Made by a program: the position numbers and the translations under genes. The notes beneath the pieces were generated by a model. It ran no database searches and was not told the DNA's origin. It was given only the letters and a program-made list of their open reading frames with translations. A DNA stretch of 64,000 nt, from positions 628,001 through 692,000 of the forward strand of contig NZ_LMDP01000003.1 of assembly GCF_001425835.1 (NCBI RefSeq). The letters run 5' to 3'. How positions within the stretch are numbered: position 1 is the first letter of the stretch; the number at the start of each line of letters is the position of its first letter. This document shows, one piece after another, positions 29,629 to 40,686 of this stretch. This stretch comes from Afipia sp. Root123D2 (GTDB lineage Bacteria > Pseudomonadota > Alphaproteobacteria > Rhizobiales > Xanthobacteraceae).

Positions 29629-32247
29629 ATGGCCGATACGAAAAACCCTGGTGACAAGACGCTGAGCGTCGGTTCCAAAACTCTGTCGCTGAAACCGCGC
29701 ACAGAGACCGGCGTCGTGCGCCAGAGTTTCAGCCACGGCCGCACCAAATCGGTGGTGGTCGAAAAGAAAACCAAGCGGCGGCTGGCCGGCGATCCCGCGC
29801 CTGCAGCGGAAGCGCCTGTGACCGCCAAGCCGGCCGCTCCGGCCAAGCCTGCGCCGTCGGCACCGCCTGCTGCTCCGGCAAAACCCGCAGCGCGCACCTC
29901 CGGCGTTGTCCTGCGCACCTTGACGCAAGACGAACAGAGCGCACGCGCCAATGCGCTTGCCGATGCACGCGCGCGTGAGATCGAGGAGCGCCGCCTCGCC
30001 GAGGAAGAAGCAGCCCGCCGCAACACCAAGGAATACAAGGAACAGCAGGAGCGCGAAGCCGCCGAAGCCCGCAAGAAGGCCGAGGAAGAGCGCCACCGCC
30101 AGGAAGAAGAAGCCAAGGCCAAGGCCGAGCGCGAAGCCAAGAAGCGCTTTGGCGAGGCAGAAACCAAGACTGCAGCTCCGGCGACCACGACCACCGCGCG
30201 TCCAGCCGCGACTGCTCCGGCAGCGCGTGCCGCGGTTCCGGCCGATGGCTCAGACGAGGACGAAGGTCCGCGTCAGATTCGCCGTGGCCCCGGCGGTGCA
30301 GCCCGCCCCGTCGTTGCGCCCAAACCGACCGCCAAGCCCGGCCCGGCCAAGCAGCGCGGCCGCCTGACCCTCTCCACGGCGCTGAACGCCGACGATGTGC
30401 GCGAGCGCTCGATCGCTTCGTTCCGCCGTCGCACCCAGCGTCTCGCCAGAGGCCATCAATCGAACGAGCCGAAAGAAAAGCTCGTCCGCGAAGTCATCAT
30501 TCCGGAAGCGATCACAATTCAGGAACTCGCCAACCGCATGGCCGAGCGCTCGGTCGATCTTGTCAAACTGCTGATGAAGCAGGGCCAGTTGGTGAAGATC
30601 ACCGATGTGATCGACGCCGATACCGCGCAGCTGATTGCCGAGGAAATGGGCCACACCGTCAAGCGCGTCGCCGCGTCAGACGTGGAAGAAGGCCTGTTCG
30701 ACGCGATCAACGATTCGACCGACACCACCCCGCGTTCACCGGTGGTGACCGTGATGGGTCACGTCGACCACGGCAAGACCTCGCTGCTCGACGCGCTGCG
30801 TCACGCCAATGTGGTGAGCGGTGAAGCCGGCGGCATCACACAGCATATCGGCGCGTATCAGGTCACCTCGCCCGAAAGCGGCAAGAAAATCACCTTCATC
30901 GATACGCCCGGCCACGCCGCGTTCACCGCGATGCGTGCCCGTGGCGCCAAGGTCACCGACCTTGTGATCCTCGTGGTCGCAGCTGATGACGGCGTCATGC
31001 CGCAGACCATCGAGGCGATCAATCACGCCAAGGCGGCGAAGGTGCCGATGATCGTGGCGATCAACAAGATCGACAAGCCGGACGCCAAGCCCGAGCGCGT
31101 GCGCACCGAACTGCTGCAACACGACGTTCAGGTCGAATCCTTCGGCGGCGACGTGGTCGATGTCGAAGTCTCCGCTAAGAACAAGACCAATCTCGACAAG
31201 CTGCTCGAGATGATCGCGCTGCAGTCCGAAATTCTCGAACTGAAAACCAACCCGGATCGTCCGGCGGAAGGCACCGTGATCGAAGCCAAACTCGATCGCG
31301 GCCGCGGCCCGGTGGCAACCGTACTGGTTCAGCGCGGCACGCTGCGCGTCGGCGACATCATTGTCGCGGGCGCCGAGATGGGCCGCGTTCGTGCATTGAT
31401 CAACGATCAGGGCCAGACCATCACCGAGGCGGGACCCTCGGTGCCCGTGGAGGTGCTCGGCTTCAACGGTCCGCCGGAAGCCGGCGACCGTCTCGCCGTG
31501 GTCGAGAATGAAGCGCGGGCGCGTGAAGTCACCAGCTATCGTGCGCATCAAAAGCGAGAGAAATCAGCGGCCTCGTTGTCCGGCATGCGCGGTTCGCTCG
31601 AACAAATGATGTCGCAGCTCAAGACCACGGGCCGCAAGGACTTCCCGCTGGTCATCAAGGCCGACGTCCAGGGTTCGCTCGAAGCCATTCTCGGATCGCT
31701 GGAGAAGCTCGGTACCGATGAAGTCGCGGCGCGCATTCTCCATGCCGGCGTCGGCGGGATCAGCGAATCCGACGTTACCTTGGCGGAAGGCTTCAACGCC
31801 GCGATCATCGGCTTTAGCGTTCGCGCCAACAAGGAAGCGACGGCTCTGGCGAAGAGAGACGGCATCGAGATCCGCTACTACAACATCATCTACGATCTGG
31901 TGGATGATGTGAAAAAGGCGATGTCCGGCCTGCTCGCGCCGACGCTGCGCGAAACCATGCTCGGCAACGCGCAGATCCTCGAGGTGTTCAACATCTCGAA
32001 GGTCGGCAAGATCGCTGGTTGCCGCGTCACCGACGGCACCGTGGAACGCGGCGCCAATGTGCGCCTGATCCGCGACAACGTCGTCGTGCATGAAGGTAAG
32101 CTCTCGACGCTGAAACGCTTCAAGGATGAAGTGAAGGAAGTGCAGTCCGGACAGGAATGCGGCATGGCCTTCGAGTCCTACCAGGACATGCGGGTCGGCG
32201 ACGTTATCGAGTGTTATCGCGTGGAGACCATTCAGCGCTCTCTGTAA
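29629..32247 (+). CDS. infB: Translation initiation factor IF-2
   Basis: GTPase placing initiator tRNA on the ribosome. It has 872 residues. The N-terminal ~250 residues are Ala/Pro/Lys-rich with a charged coiled-coil-like stretch of Glu/Arg repeats. The G domain has G1 GHVDHGKT at residues 377-384, G2 [16 protein letters not shown]3 DTPGHAAF, G4 NKID and G5 SAKNKTN, followed by domains II-IV ([31 protein letters not shown]). Confidence 0.99.
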   Translation: MADTKNPGDKTLSVGSKTLSLKPRTETGVVRQSFSHGRTKSVVVEKKTKRRLAGDPAPAAEAPVTAKPAAPAKPAPSAPPAAPAKPAARTSGVVLRTLTQDEQSARANALADARAREIEERRLAEEEAARRNTKEYKEQQEREAAEARKKAEEERHRQEEEAKAKAEREAKKRFGEAETKTAAPATTTTARPAATAPAARAAVPADGSDEDEGPRQIRRGPGGAARPVVAPKPTAKPGPAKQRGRLTLSTALNADDVRERSIASFRRRTQRLARGHQSNEPKEKLVREVIIPEAITIQELANRMAERSVDLVKLLMKQGQLVKITDVIDADTAQLIAEEMGHTVKRVAASDVEEGLFDAINDSTDTTPRSPVVTVMGHVDHGKTSLLDALRHANVVSGEAGGITQHIGAYQVTSPESGKKITFIDTPGHAAFTAMRARGAKVTDLVILVVAADDGVMPQTIEAINHAKAAKVPMIVAINKIDKPDAKPERVRTELLQHDVQVESFGGDVVDVEVSAKNKTNLDKLLEMIALQSEILELKTNPDRPAEGTVIEAKLDRGRGPVATVLVQRGTLRVGDIIVAGAEMGRVRALINDQGQTITEAGPSVPVEVLGFNGPPEAGDRLAVVENEARAREVTSYRAHQKREKSAASLSGMRGSLEQMMSQLKTTGRKDFPLVIKADVQGSLEAILGSLEKLGTDEVAARILHAGVGGISESDVTLAEGFNAAIIGFSVRANKEATALAKRDGIEIRYYNIIYDLVDDVKKAMSGLLAPTLRETMLGNAQILEVFNISKVGKIAGCRVTDGTVERGANVRLIRDNVVVHEGKLSTLKRFKDEVKEVQSGQECGMAFESYQDMRVGDVIECYRVETIQRSL

Positions 32248-32287
32248 GTCCAAGTCTTGCAGGTGCTCTGAGTCTCGACAGAAGCTA

Positions 32288-32407
32288 AAGACGTCATGGC
32301 CGAACTAAAGCGCGAAGTGCGTCCTCGCGATTGAAGTTCCGGCCATCCACGTCTTGCCAGCAATATCCAGAAAGACGTCCATGCCCGCGACAAGCGCGGG
32401 CATGACG
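32288..32407 (+). repeat. Palindromic repeat element between infB and rbfA
   Basis: Two inverted repeats stand side by side. The first has arms AAGACGTCATGGCCG (32288-32302) and CGGCCATCCACGTCTT (32340-32355), nearly complementary. The second is a perfect 9-bp stem, ATGCCCGCG (32381-32389) and CGCGGGCAT (32395-32403), with a 5-base loop and trailing GACG. The second resembles the hairpin at 39297-39321, which argues for a dispersed intergenic repeat family like those common in Bradyrhizobium-type genomes. Confidence 0.7.
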
Positions 32408-32432
32408 ATTTGAATTTTCGGCAAGGACCACA

Positions 32433-32858
32433 ATGGCAACTGGTAAAAAGGATAGCGACCCTCGCGGCGGCACATCGGGCGGTTCGCAGCGCCAGTTGCG
32501 CGTCGGCGAACTGGTGCGCCACGCCGTCGCGGAAATCCTGTCGCAAGGCAACGTGCATGACGAGGCGCTCGAAGGTCAGATCATCACCGTGCCCGAAGTG
32601 CGGATGTCGCCCGATCTCAAGCTCGCAACGATCTACGTGATGCCGCTCGGCGGCCGCGACATCGACAATGTGATCGCAGCGCTCGACCGCAACAAGAAGT
32701 ACCTGCGCGGCGAGATCGCACATCGCGTTAACCTGAAATTTGCACCTGACATCCGTTTCCGCACCGATGAGCGATTCGACGAAGCGGAACGTATCGAGAA
32801 ATTACTGAGAACACCTGCGGTTCAACGCGACCTCAAGACGGATTCGGACGATAATTGA
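32433..32858 (+). CDS. rbfA: Ribosome-binding factor A
   Basis: Cold-shock-type factor binding the 30S subunit during 16S maturation. It has 141 residues, with [43 protein letters not shown] and [22 protein letters not shown], all typical of RbfA. The stop overlaps the truB ATG (TGATG). It is separated from infB by the repeat-bearing 185-base gap, so it may also have its own promoter. Confidence 0.96.
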   Translation: MATGKKDSDPRGGTSGGSQRQLRVGELVRHAVAEILSQGNVHDEALEGQIITVPEVRMSPDLKLATIYVMPLGGRDIDNVIAALDRNKKYLRGEIAHRVNLKFAPDIRFRTDERFDEAERIEKLLRTPAVQRDLKTDSDDN

Positions 32859-33985
32859 TGACCGGCAACGCACCTCCCACCACGATCGGCGCGCGCGTCG
32901 GCGACAATAACGAGCTTTCGGAAAATAATTTTTCCGCGCCGGCGGACGCCGATTCGCGCGGCAATCCTCACGCCGGACGACCGCACGATGACCGGCCGCG
33001 TCAGCATGGAAAGCGGCCGCAAGGTCAGCAGAAGCGCGACCGTCGCGACGTCCACGGCTGGGTCGTTCTCGACAAGCCGGTCGGCATGACCTCGACCCAG
33101 GCCGTCGCCGTGCTGAAGCGCCTGTTCAATGCAAGACGCGCGGGCCACGCCGGCACCCTCGATCCGCTGGCCTCCGGCGGTCTGCCGATCGCGCTCGGCG
33201 AGGCGACAAAGACAGTTCCGTATGTCATGGACGGCCGCAAGCGCTACCGCTTCACGGTGTGCTGGGGCGAGGAACGCGACACCGACGACACCGAGGGTCG
33301 CGTCACCCAGACCAGCGCGGACCGCCCGACCATCGAAGCGATTCAGGCACTGCTGCCGCAGTTCACCGGCACCATCGAGCAGACGCCGCCGCAATATTCG
33401 GCCATCAAGATCCAGGGCGAGCGGGCCTACGACCTCGCGCGCGATGGCGAAACCGTCGCATTACAGCCCCGGCCGGTCGAGATCCACGAATTAACCATTA
33501 CAGATCAATCGGATAGAAACAAAACGGTATTCGAAGCCGAGTGCGGCAAGGGAACCTATGTCCGGGCGATCGCCCGGGACATGGGCCGGATTCTCGGCTG
33601 CTACGGCCATATCTGCGAGCTGAGGCGCACCTTGTGCGGCCCGTTCGACGAAGCGGACATGATTCCGCTGGAACAACTGGAGGCTTTATGCGATAGAGCC
33701 GCGTCTGGCGAGGGCAGCCTCGCCGACGCGCTTTTGCCCGTTGAGACCGCGCTGGACGACATCCCGGCACTGGCCGTCACACGGGCTGATGCCGCAAGGC
33801 TCCACAGGGGCCAAGCGGTTTTGTTGCGCGGACGGGATGCGCCCAATTCAAGCGGCACAGTCTATGTCACCGTCGGCGGGCGGCTTCTGGCCCTCGCCGA
33901 ACTAGGCAATGGCGAACTCATCCCCAAGCGTGTGTTCAACCTGACCGGACTGGTTGCCAGTTCCGGCCGCAAAGAAGGTGTTTGA
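32858..33985 (+). CDS. truB: tRNA pseudouridine-55 synthase
   Basis: Makes pseudouridine 55 in the T-loop of tRNAs. The catalytic Asp is in [23 protein letters not shown], and [17 protein letters not shown] starts the core near residue 65. About 60 polar, Arg/His-rich residues precede it, an extension beyond E. coli TruB. The total is 375 residues. The ATG at 32858 is coupled to rbfA by the TGATG overlap. Confidence 0.96.
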   Translation: MTGNAPPTTIGARVGDNNELSENNFSAPADADSRGNPHAGRPHDDRPRQHGKRPQGQQKRDRRDVHGWVVLDKPVGMTSTQAVAVLKRLFNARRAGHAGTLDPLASGGLPIALGEATKTVPYVMDGRKRYRFTVCWGEERDTDDTEGRVTQTSADRPTIEAIQALLPQFTGTIEQTPPQYSAIKIQGERAYDLARDGETVALQPRPVEIHELTITDQSDRNKTVFEAECGKGTYVRAIARDMGRILGCYGHICELRRTLCGPFDEADMIPLEQLEALCDRAASGEGSLADALLPVETALDDIPALAVTRADAARLHRGQAVLLRGRDAPNSSGTVYVTVGGRLLALAELGNGELIPKRVFNLTGLVASSGRKEGV

Positions 33986-33987
33986 CG

Positions 33988-34257
33988 ATGTCGATTACCG
34001 CAGAACGTAAAGCGGAAGTCATAAAGACGAATGCAAAGAAGGCCGGCGACACGGGTTCGCCGGAAGTTCAGGTCGCGATCCTTTCGGAACGCATCGCCAA
34101 CCTCACCGAGCATTTCAAGACCCACGGCAAGGACAACCATTCGCGCCGCGGCCTTTTGAAGCTCGTCTCCACGCGCCGTTCCCTTCTCGACTACGTCAAG
34201 AAGAAGGACGAGGCGCGTTACAAGGCGCTTCTCGAGAAGCACAACATCCGCCGCTGA
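33988..34257 (+). CDS. rpsO: 30S ribosomal protein S15
   Basis: The 89 residues are the standard S15 length. Motifs are [34 protein letters not shown] and [20 protein letters not shown]. It binds the 16S central domain. It starts two bases after the truB stop and is followed by an intrinsic terminator. Confidence 0.99.
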   Translation: MSITAERKAEVIKTNAKKAGDTGSPEVQVAILSERIANLTEHFKTHGKDNHSRRGLLKLVSTRRSLLDYVKKKDEARYKALLEKHNIRR

Positions 34258-34266
34258 CGGACGATG

Positions 34267-34291
34267 ACGCGCGCATCATGCGCGCGTTTTT
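34267..34291 (+). terminator. Intrinsic terminator after rpsO
   Basis: ACGCGCGCA at 34267-34275 and TGCGCGCGT at 34279-34287 form a perfect 9-bp stem with a 3-base loop, followed by T residues to 34291. It starts nine bases after the stop. Confidence 0.88.
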
Positions 34292-34650
34292 GCATGATCC
34301 CGACGGGGTCGCGCATTCAGCATCTGCGGACCGGAAAGTCCGCACCGGAGCGTGACAGGTTCATGCTCAAGTCACTGATCGAGCCACAGGCTTATCGAGC
34401 CCGGTCTGGATCAGAGTTGCGTCCAGCAGCAATCCGGCGGCTGGGCGATGACGGGCAAGGTGCCCGTCGCGCGGGCCGAGATAGCAAGATGGCCCGCACC
34501 ATCGGAAGGATGGAAGCCATTCACAGCATGAAGACCATGGCAGGATCGCCGGGCGCTGACCTCGCAACGCGAACAGCGCCCCGCAATCTTGCGCATGGTT
34601 TTTGTGTTCATGGCTTTCATGCTTCCGCGAACCCATGAAAGACATATTCA
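34292..34650 (+). promoter_or_regulatory. Structured 359-base leader upstream of pnp
   Basis: I see no gene here; open frames on both strands lack protein character. Three perfect small hairpins stand in a row: TGCGGAC/GTCCGCA (34325-34344), GACGGGCA/TGCCCGTC (34450-34468) and CTTTCATG/CATGAAAG (34614-34641). The last ends nine bases before the pnp ATG and takes in its likely ribosome-site region. pnp leaders are known sites of autoregulation in E. coli through RNase III and PNPase; similar control here is inference. Confidence 0.6.
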
Positions 34651-36795
34651 ATGTTCAATTCACATTCAGTCGAGATCGACTGGGGCGGACGTCCCCTCAA
34701 GCTTGAAACCGGCAAGATCGCGCGTCAGGCCGACGGCGCCGTGATGGCGACCTACGGCGAGACCATCGTTCTCGCCACCGTCGTTGCCGCAAAGTCCGCG
34801 AAGGACGGCATCGACTTCCTGCCGCTCACCGTCGACTATCAGGAAAAGACCTACGCGGCCGGCCGCATCCCCGGCGGCTACTTCAAGCGCGAAGGCCGCC
34901 CGACCGAAAAGGAAACCCTGGTTTCCCGCCTGATCGACCGTCCGATCCGTCCGCTGTTCGCCGATGGCTGGCGCAACGAAACCCAGGTCATCGTCACCGT
35001 GCTGTCGCATGACATGGAAAACGATCCCGACATTCTGGCGCTGGTCGCTTCGTCAGCGGCGCTGACGCTGTCCGGCGCGCCGTTCATGGGCCCGATCGGT
35101 GCGGCCCGCGTCGGCTTCGCCAACAACGAATATATCCTCAACCCGACTCTCGACGAGATGGCTGATACTCAGCTCGACCTCGTCGTCGCCGGCACCGCCG
35201 ACGCCGTGCTGATGGTTGAGTCGGAAGCCAAGGAACTGAACGAAGACATCATGCTTGGCGCGGTGATGTTCGGTCATCGCCACTTCCAGCCGGTCGTCAA
35301 CGCGATCATCCAGCTCGCCGAGAAGGCCGCCAAGGAGCCGCGCGAAGTCAAGACCGAGGACAATTCAGCGATCGACAAGGAAATGCGCGGCGTCGGTGAA
35401 ACCGAGCTGCGTGCCGCCTACGCCATCGCTGTCAAGCAGGATCGCTACGCCGCTGTCGGCGAAGTGAAGAAGAAGGTCATGGACCACTTCTTCCCCGAAG
35501 GGCAGGAGCCGCGCTTCGACAAGCTGCGCGTCGCCGGCGTGTTCAAGGAGCTGGAAGCGAACGTCGTTCGCAACAACATCCTTGACACCGGCAAGCGCAT
35601 CGACGGCCGTGACAAAAGCACCGTTCGCCCGATCGTCGCCGAAGTCGGCGTGCTGCCGCGCGCGCATGGCTCGGCGCTGTTCACCCGCGGTGAAACCCAG
35701 GCGCTGGTCGTGACCACGCTCGGCACCGGCGAGGACGAGCAGTACATCGACTCACTGTCGGGTACCTACAAAGAGCGCTTCCTGCTGCATTACAACTTCC
35801 CTCCCTACTCGGTCGGTGAAACCGGCCGTATGGGCGGCACCAAGCGGCGCGAGATCGGCCACGGTAAGCTCGCCTGGCGCGCGATCCATCCCGTGCTGCC
35901 CGCGCATCACGAATTCCCCTACACCCTCCGCGTGGTGTCGGAGATCACCGAATCCAACGGCTCGTCGTCGATGGCGTCGGTCTGCGGTGCTTCGCTCGCA
36001 CTGATGGATGCCGGCGTTCCCTTGAAGCGGCCGACCGCGGGCATCGCGATGGGACTCATTCTTGAAGGCGACCGTTTCGCCGTGCTGTCGGACATTCTCG
36101 GCGACGAGGATCATCTCGGCGACATGGACTTCAAGGTGGCGGGCACCGAAGCCGGCATCACCTCGCTGCAGATGGACATCAAGATCGCCGGTATCACCGA
36201 AGGGATCATGAAGCAGGCGCTCGCCCAGGCAAAGGACGGCCGCATCCACATCCTCGGCGAAATGTCGAAGGCGCTCACTGCCGCCCGCGCTGAGCTCGGC
36301 GAACATGCGCCGCGCATCGAGGTCCTGCAGATTCCGACCGACAAGATCCGCGACGTGATCGGCACCGGCGGCAAGGTGATCCGCGAGATCGTCGAAAAGA
36401 CCGGCGCCAAGGTCAACATCGAAGACGACGGCACCGTGAAGGTGGCGTCGGCCAACGGCGAATCGATCCGCGCGGCCATCAAGTGGATCAAGTCGATCAC
36501 CTCCGATCCGGAAGTCGGCCAGATCTACGACGGCACCGTGGTCAAGGTGATGGAGTTCGGCGCGTTCGTGAACTTCTTCGGACCGAAGGACGGTCTGGTT
36601 CACATCAGCCAGCTCGCCGCCAGCCGCGTGCAGAAGACCTCCGACGTCGTCAAGGAAGGCGACAAGGTCAAGGTCAAGCTGCTCGGCCTCGACGATCGCG
36701 GCAAGGTCCGCCTGTCGATGAAGGTGGTCGATCAGGAAACCGGCGAAGACCTCGAGGCCAAGCAAAAGGCCGAGAGCGCACCGGCCGCCGAGTAA
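34651..36795 (+). CDS. pnp: Polynucleotide phosphorylase
   Basis: 3'-5' phosphorolytic exoribonuclease of mRNA decay. The 714 residues hold two RNase PH domains ([22 protein letters not shown] at the start; [13 protein letters not shown] in the second), a KH domain ([20 protein letters not shown]) and an S1 domain ([19 protein letters not shown]). Length is normal. It has its own leader after the rpsO terminator and its own strong terminator. Confidence 0.99.
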   Translation: MFNSHSVEIDWGGRPLKLETGKIARQADGAVMATYGETIVLATVVAAKSAKDGIDFLPLTVDYQEKTYAAGRIPGGYFKREGRPTEKETLVSRLIDRPIRPLFADGWRNETQVIVTVLSHDMENDPDILALVASSAALTLSGAPFMGPIGAARVGFANNEYILNPTLDEMADTQLDLVVAGTADAVLMVESEAKELNEDIMLGAVMFGHRHFQPVVNAIIQLAEKAAKEPREVKTEDNSAIDKEMRGVGETELRAAYAIAVKQDRYAAVGEVKKKVMDHFFPEGQEPRFDKLRVAGVFKELEANVVRNNILDTGKRIDGRDKSTVRPIVAEVGVLPRAHGSALFTRGETQALVVTTLGTGEDEQYIDSLSGTYKERFLLHYNFPPYSVGETGRMGGTKRREIGHGKLAWRAIHPVLPAHHEFPYTLRVVSEITESNGSSSMASVCGASLALMDAGVPLKRPTAGIAMGLILEGDRFAVLSDILGDEDHLGDMDFKVAGTEAGITSLQMDIKIAGITEGIMKQALAQAKDGRIHILGEMSKALTAARAELGEHAPRIEVLQIPTDKIRDVIGTGGKVIREIVEKTGAKVNIEDDGTVKVASANGESIRAAIKWIKSITSDPEVGQIYDGTVVKVMEFGAFVNFFGPKDGLVHISQLAASRVQKTSDVVKEGDKVKVKLLGLDDRGKVRLSMKVVDQETGEDLEAKQKAESAPAAE

Positions 36796-36817
36796 TCCGC
36801 AGCACTGTCACCAAAAC

Positions 36818-36845
36818 AAAGGGCGGCTTTTCAGCCGCCCTTTTT
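36818..36845. terminator. Terminator shared by pnp and the aquaporin gene
   Basis: AAAGGGCGGCT at 36818-36828 pairs with AGCCGCCCTTT at 36833-36843 across a 4-base loop, with T residues on the right and A residues on the left. It can act on both strands between these convergent genes. Confidence 0.9.
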
Positions 36846-36867
36846 CTTTGCGATCGAGTCGCCTGAA

Positions 36868-37566
36868 TTACTGATTGGTCGGACCGCCGACATATTCGGC
36901 ATGCAGCCATTTGCCGATCAACCCGCCGACAATGCCGCCGATGATTGGCGTTACCCAGAACAGCCACAATGAATTCAAGGCCTCGGCGCCGCCGAAAATC
37001 GCGGTCGCCGTCGAACGCGCAGGATTGAGCGATGCGTTGCTGACCGGAATCGCGACAAGGTGAAACAGCACCAGCGCCAGACCGATCGCGAGCGGGGCAA
37101 AACCGGCAGGCGCGCGCGGCGACGTTGTACTTACGATTACCAGCACGAACAACGCGGTGATGACGATTTCCGTCAGACCGGCAGAAAACATCGTAAAATG
37201 CGTCGTACCGCCGTAGATATTCGAGATCGCCGTGAAATCGTTCCACTTGCCCGCTGGCGCACCGCCGAGGACAACAAAGAACACCGCAGCAGCAGCAGCG
37301 CCGCCGATCACCTGCGCGATGACATAGCCCGGCGCTTTTCCAGCGTCGAAGCGGCCGGCGGCAACAAGCCCGATCGTCACCGCGGGATTGAAATGACCAC
37401 CGGAGATCGAGCCGACGGCATAAGCCATCGCCAGTACCGATAGTCCCACCGCGAATGCCACAGCGATGAGACCCGCGCTCGGCGCGGAAAACAGTGCCGC
37501 CCCGCAAACTGCCGTGACCAATGCGAACGTTCCTAAGAACTCAGCTGCAAGTTCTCGCGACGACAT
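36868..37566 (-). CDS. aqpZ: Aquaporin Z-type water channel (MIP family)
   Basis: A 232-residue inner-membrane channel with six hydrophobic segments and the two NPA boxes: SGGHFNPAVTIGL near residue 60 and SNASLNPARSTATAIF in the last third. The GHFNPAV and NPARS contexts favour a water-selective AqpZ over a glycerol facilitator. It stands alone, converging on pnp. Confidence 0.93.
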   Translation of the reverse strand: MSSRELAAEFLGTFALVTAVCGAALFSAPSAGLIAVAFAVGLSVLAMAYAVGSISGGHFNPAVTIGLVAAGRFDAGKAPGYVIAQVIGGAAAAAVFFVVLGGAPAGKWNDFTAISNIYGGTTHFTMFSAGLTEIVITALFVLVIVSTTSPRAPAGFAPLAIGLALVLFHLVAIPVSNASLNPARSTATAIFGGAEALNSLWLFWVTPIIGGIVGGLIGKWLHAEYVGGPTNQ

Positions 37567-37809
37567 TTTCCATTCTCCTGTTGCCCCGCGACCATCGTCG
37601 GGAACCTTATTCTGGCATCAAGTTACCGTCCGCGCCAATGTTCGGCTGCGCTGTGCACAAGTCATGAGCGGTCTGCGCCAATCGCCTGCGCCGTTTCATA
37701 AAATTGTTCTATTTCGCGGCGCCTTGATGCTCGCTTCCAGCCGAAGTCGTTGCTCTGCTGGAGAATGCTGATAGTGATTCCCGCCCGCTGATTCGTTCGG
37801 AGAGGTCAC

Positions 37810-38406
37810 ATGATGAAGCTGTACTGGTCGCCGCGTTCGCGCTCCTTCTCTGGGCTCTGGATCCTGGAAGAGACGGGGCAGCCTTACGAACGTGTCCTGA
37901 CCGACATTTCGACCGGTGCGCAGAAGACGCCCGAGTATCTCGCCATCAACCCGATGGGCAAGGTGCCCGCCCTGAAGGATGGCGATGTGTCGATCGCCGA
38001 GGCCGCCGCGATCTGCGCCTATGTCGCCGAGCGCTATCCCGACGCAAAGCTCGCGCCGCCTGTCGGCGACCCACGTCGCGCCAAATATCTGCAATGGCTG
38101 TTTTTCGCACCGAGTTGCATCGAGCCGGCGCTGATCCAGATTTTCACCAAGCTCGAAGTGCCGTCCAGCACGGCCGCCTGGGGCGACGCCGATCAGGTGT
38201 TCGACGTCCTCGACAAGGCGCTGGAAAAAGGCCCGTGGATTCTTGGCGACACGTTCTCGGCCGCCGACGTCATCATCGGCAGCGGCCTGAACTTTGCGGT
38301 CAAACTGTTCAAGATGGTGCCGACGCGGCCGTCGTTCGACCGTTACATCGAGGCCTGCTCGGCGCGGCCCGCCTTCCAGCGCGCGACCGCGCTGGCCGCG
38401 GGGTAA
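37810..38406 (+). CDS. Glutathione S-transferase family protein
   Basis: A 198-residue cytosolic GST. The N-terminal thioredoxin-like domain has MKLYWSPRSRSFSGLWILEE, NPMGKVPALKDG and the glutathione-binding ISEAAAIC-like SIAEAAAICAYVAERYP. The helical C-terminal domain has GPWILGDTFSAADVIIGSGL. The substrate is unknown. Two ATGs lie in tandem at 37810 and 37813. The stop abuts the fabI stop on the other strand with no spacer. Confidence 0.92.
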   Translation: MMKLYWSPRSRSFSGLWILEETGQPYERVLTDISTGAQKTPEYLAINPMGKVPALKDGDVSIAEAAAICAYVAERYPDAKLAPPVGDPRRAKYLQWLFFAPSCIEPALIQIFTKLEVPSSTAAWGDADQVFDVLDKALEKGPWILGDTFSAADVIIGSGLNFAVKLFKMVPTRPSFDRYIEACSARPAFQRATALAAG

Positions 38407-39231
38407 TTACTTGTCGTCGGTCGCGGCAACCTCTGCCTTCAACGCATCCGGATGCGGCATCGAGATGATGTTGTAGCCCGAATCGACGAAGTGGGTCTCG
38501 CCGGTGACACCGCCGGACAGGTCGGACAGCAGATACAGCGCGGTACCGCCGAGTTCATCCAGCGTGACGCCGCGGCCGAGCGGCGAATGTTTCTGCTGGA
38601 AGGCGAACATCGCGCGCGAATCGCCGATACCGGCGCCGGCCAGCGTGCGCACCGGGCCCGCCGAAATCGAATTGACGCGAATCCTGTCGCGGCCGAAATC
38701 CGCGGCGAGATAACGCACCGAAGCCTCCAGCGCCGCCTTTGCGACACCCATCACGTTGTAGTTGGGCATGACACGGGTCGATCCGCCGAAGGTCAGCGTC
38801 ACGATCGAACCGCCATTTGGCATCATCGCGGCGGCGCGCTTGGCGACTTCGGTGAACGAGAAGCACGAGATCACCATGGTGCGCGAGAAATTGGCGCGGG
38901 TGGTGTCGGCATAGCGGCCCTTGAGCTCGTTCTTGTCGGAAAATCCGATGGCGTGAACGAGGAAATCGATGCTGCCCCATTTTTCTTTCATGGCGGCGAA
39001 AGTGGCATCGACACTGGCGATGTCTTCCACATCGCACGGCAGGATCAGCGCGGCGTTGAGCGATTCGGCCAGCGGCTTCACCCGCTTGCCAAGTGCTTCG
39101 CCCTGATAGGTGAAGGCAAGTTCCGCACCCTGCGCGGCAAGCGCCTTGGCGATGCCCCATGCAATGGAGTGGTCGTTGGCGACACCCATGATGAGCCCGC
39201 GCTTGCCTTGCATGAGTCCCTGCATGTTCAA
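38407..39231 (-). CDS. fabI: Enoyl-[acyl-carrier-protein] reductase (NADH)
   Basis: Last step of the fatty-acid elongation cycle. This is a 274-residue short-chain-dehydrogenase-type enzyme with the FabI-specific nucleotide loop GVANDHSIAWGIAKAL and catalytic Tyr158/Lys165 (Y-x6-K in YNVMGVAKAALE). SISAGPVRTLAGAGI is the substrate-loop region. It lies third in the leftward fabA-fabB-fabI run, with a palindromic repeat in the gap after fabB. Many rhizobia have a second FabI elsewhere. Confidence 0.97.
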   Translation of the reverse strand: MNMQGLMQGKRGLIMGVANDHSIAWGIAKALAAQGAELAFTYQGEALGKRVKPLAESLNAALILPCDVEDIASVDATFAAMKEKWGSIDFLVHAIGFSDKNELKGRYADTTRANFSRTMVISCFSFTEVAKRAAAMMPNGGSIVTLTFGGSTRVMPNYNVMGVAKAALEASVRYLAADFGRDRIRVNSISAGPVRTLAGAGIGDSRAMFAFQQKHSPLGRGVTLDELGGTALYLLSDLSGGVTGETHFVDSGYNIISMPHPDALKAEVAATDDK

Positions 39232-39296
39232 CTTTTCCTTCTATGCTGAACCCGCGACCAACATTGCGGCCGCGTCCGTACCGCAATCAAAATGCG

Positions 39297-39321
39297 CATG
39301 GCCGGGTCGAGCCCGGCCATG
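39297..39321 (-). repeat. Palindromic repeat between fabB and fabI
   Basis: CATGGCCGGG at 39297-39306 and CCCGGCCATG at 39312-39321 form a perfect 10-bp stem with a 5-base loop, followed by ACGTCA. It has the same build as the hairpin at 32380-32407 (CATG, G/C core, 5-base loop, CATGACG). There is no T run, so it is a repeat and not an intrinsic terminator. Confidence 0.7.
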
Positions 39322-39347
39322 ACGTCAATCAGTCTGTCCTTTGAAAA

Positions 39348-40571
39348 TCATGCATCGAGCTGCTTGAACACCAGCGTCGCGTTGGTGCCGCCGAAGCCGA
39401 ACGAATTTGACAGCACCGCACCGAGCTTGACGTTGTCGATGCGCTTGCGCGCGATCGGCATGTCGGCGAACATCGGATCGAGCTCCTGGATGTTCGCGCT
39501 CTCGCAGATGAAGCCGTTGTTCATCATCAACAGCGAGTAGATCGCTTCCTGCACGCCTGTTGCGCCGAGCGAATGGCCGGTCAGCGACTTGGTCGCCGAG
39601 ATCGGCGGACACTCGTCACCAGTGCCGAACACGTTGCGGATCGCCTTGATCTCCGGCGGATCACCTGCCGGCGTCGAAGTCGCATGCGGGTTGATGTAGT
39701 CGATCTTGGCCTTGACGGTGGAGAGCGCCATCTTCATGCAGCGCTCGGCGCCCTCGCCTGACGGCGCCACCATATCGTAGCCATCCGACGTCGCGCCGTA
39801 GCCCGCGATCTCGCCGTAAATCCGTGCGCCGCGTGCCTTGGCATGCTCCAGTTCTTCCAGCACCACGACGCCTGCACCGCCGGCGATCACAAAGCCGTCG
39901 CGGTTGACATCGTAGGCACGCGAGGCTGTGGCCGGTGTGTCGTTGTATTTCGACGACATCGCGCCCATCGCGTCGAACAGCACTGACAGCGTCCAGTCGA
40001 GCTCTTCGCATCCGCCGGCGAAGACCACGTCCTGCTTGCCGATCTGGATCGTCTCATAGGCATTGCCGATGCAGTGATTGGATGTCGCGCAGGCCGACGA
40101 GATCGAATAGTTGACGCCCTTGATCTTGAACCAGGTGGCGAGCGTCGCCGAGGCGGTCGACGACATTGCCTTGGGCACGGCGAACGGCCCGACGCGCTTC
40201 GGCCCCTTGGCGCGCGTGATGTCCGCGGCTTCCACGATCGTGCGAGCGGACGGCCCGCCCGAACCCATGATGATGCCGGTGCGCTCGTTGGAAACCTCCG
40301 ACGGCTCCAATCCCGAATCGCGGATCGCCTGCTCCATCGCAACGTGATTCCACGCCGCACCCTCGCCAAGGAACCGCATCGCGCGACGGTCAACCACCTC
40401 GGCGGGATTGAGCGTCGGCGCGCCATGAACCTGAGAGCGGAAGCCGAGCTTGGCATAATCTTCCGCACGCGAAATTCCGGACTTCGCCTCGAACAGGCTT
40501 GCCAGCACTTCCTGCGTGTTGTTTCCGATCGATGAGACAATCCCCATCCCGGTGACGACAACCCGTCTCAT
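39348..40571 (-). CDS. fabB: Beta-ketoacyl-ACP synthase I
   Basis: Condensing enzyme needed for unsaturated fatty-acid elongation. The 407 residues start [16 protein letters not shown]. The active-site cysteine is C161 in [14 protein letters not shown], with catalytic histidines in [13 protein letters not shown] and [12 protein letters not shown]. Pairing with fabA supports FabB over FabF. Confidence 0.97.
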   Translation of the reverse strand: MRRVVVTGMGIVSSIGNNTQEVLASLFEAKSGISRAEDYAKLGFRSQVHGAPTLNPAEVVDRRAMRFLGEGAAWNHVAMEQAIRDSGLEPSEVSNERTGIIMGSGGPSARTIVEAADITRAKGPKRVGPFAVPKAMSSTASATLATWFKIKGVNYSISSACATSNHCIGNAYETIQIGKQDVVFAGGCEELDWTLSVLFDAMGAMSSKYNDTPATASRAYDVNRDGFVIAGGAGVVVLEELEHAKARGARIYGEIAGYGATSDGYDMVAPSGEGAERCMKMALSTVKAKIDYINPHATSTPAGDPPEIKAIRNVFGTGDECPPISATKSLTGHSLGATGVQEAIYSLLMMNNGFICESANIQELDPMFADMPIARKRIDNVKLGAVLSNSFGFGGTNATLVFKQLDA

Positions 40572-40686
40572 GATCGCCTCGTCCTCGCTGCTGCGTTCGG
40601 ATGATTATTCTGAAGTGTCATGAATCGGCCGCCCCGCCAGTTCGTGAAACCATGTCGCCTGAAGCTGTCCTGCCGGAAGCCTTGCA

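Noticed and set aside
34264-34638. Open frames on both strands in the rpsO-pnp gap as possible small genes
   Set aside because: No ribosome site, one begins inside the rpsO terminator, no family-like motif, and the region is rich in hairpins instead.
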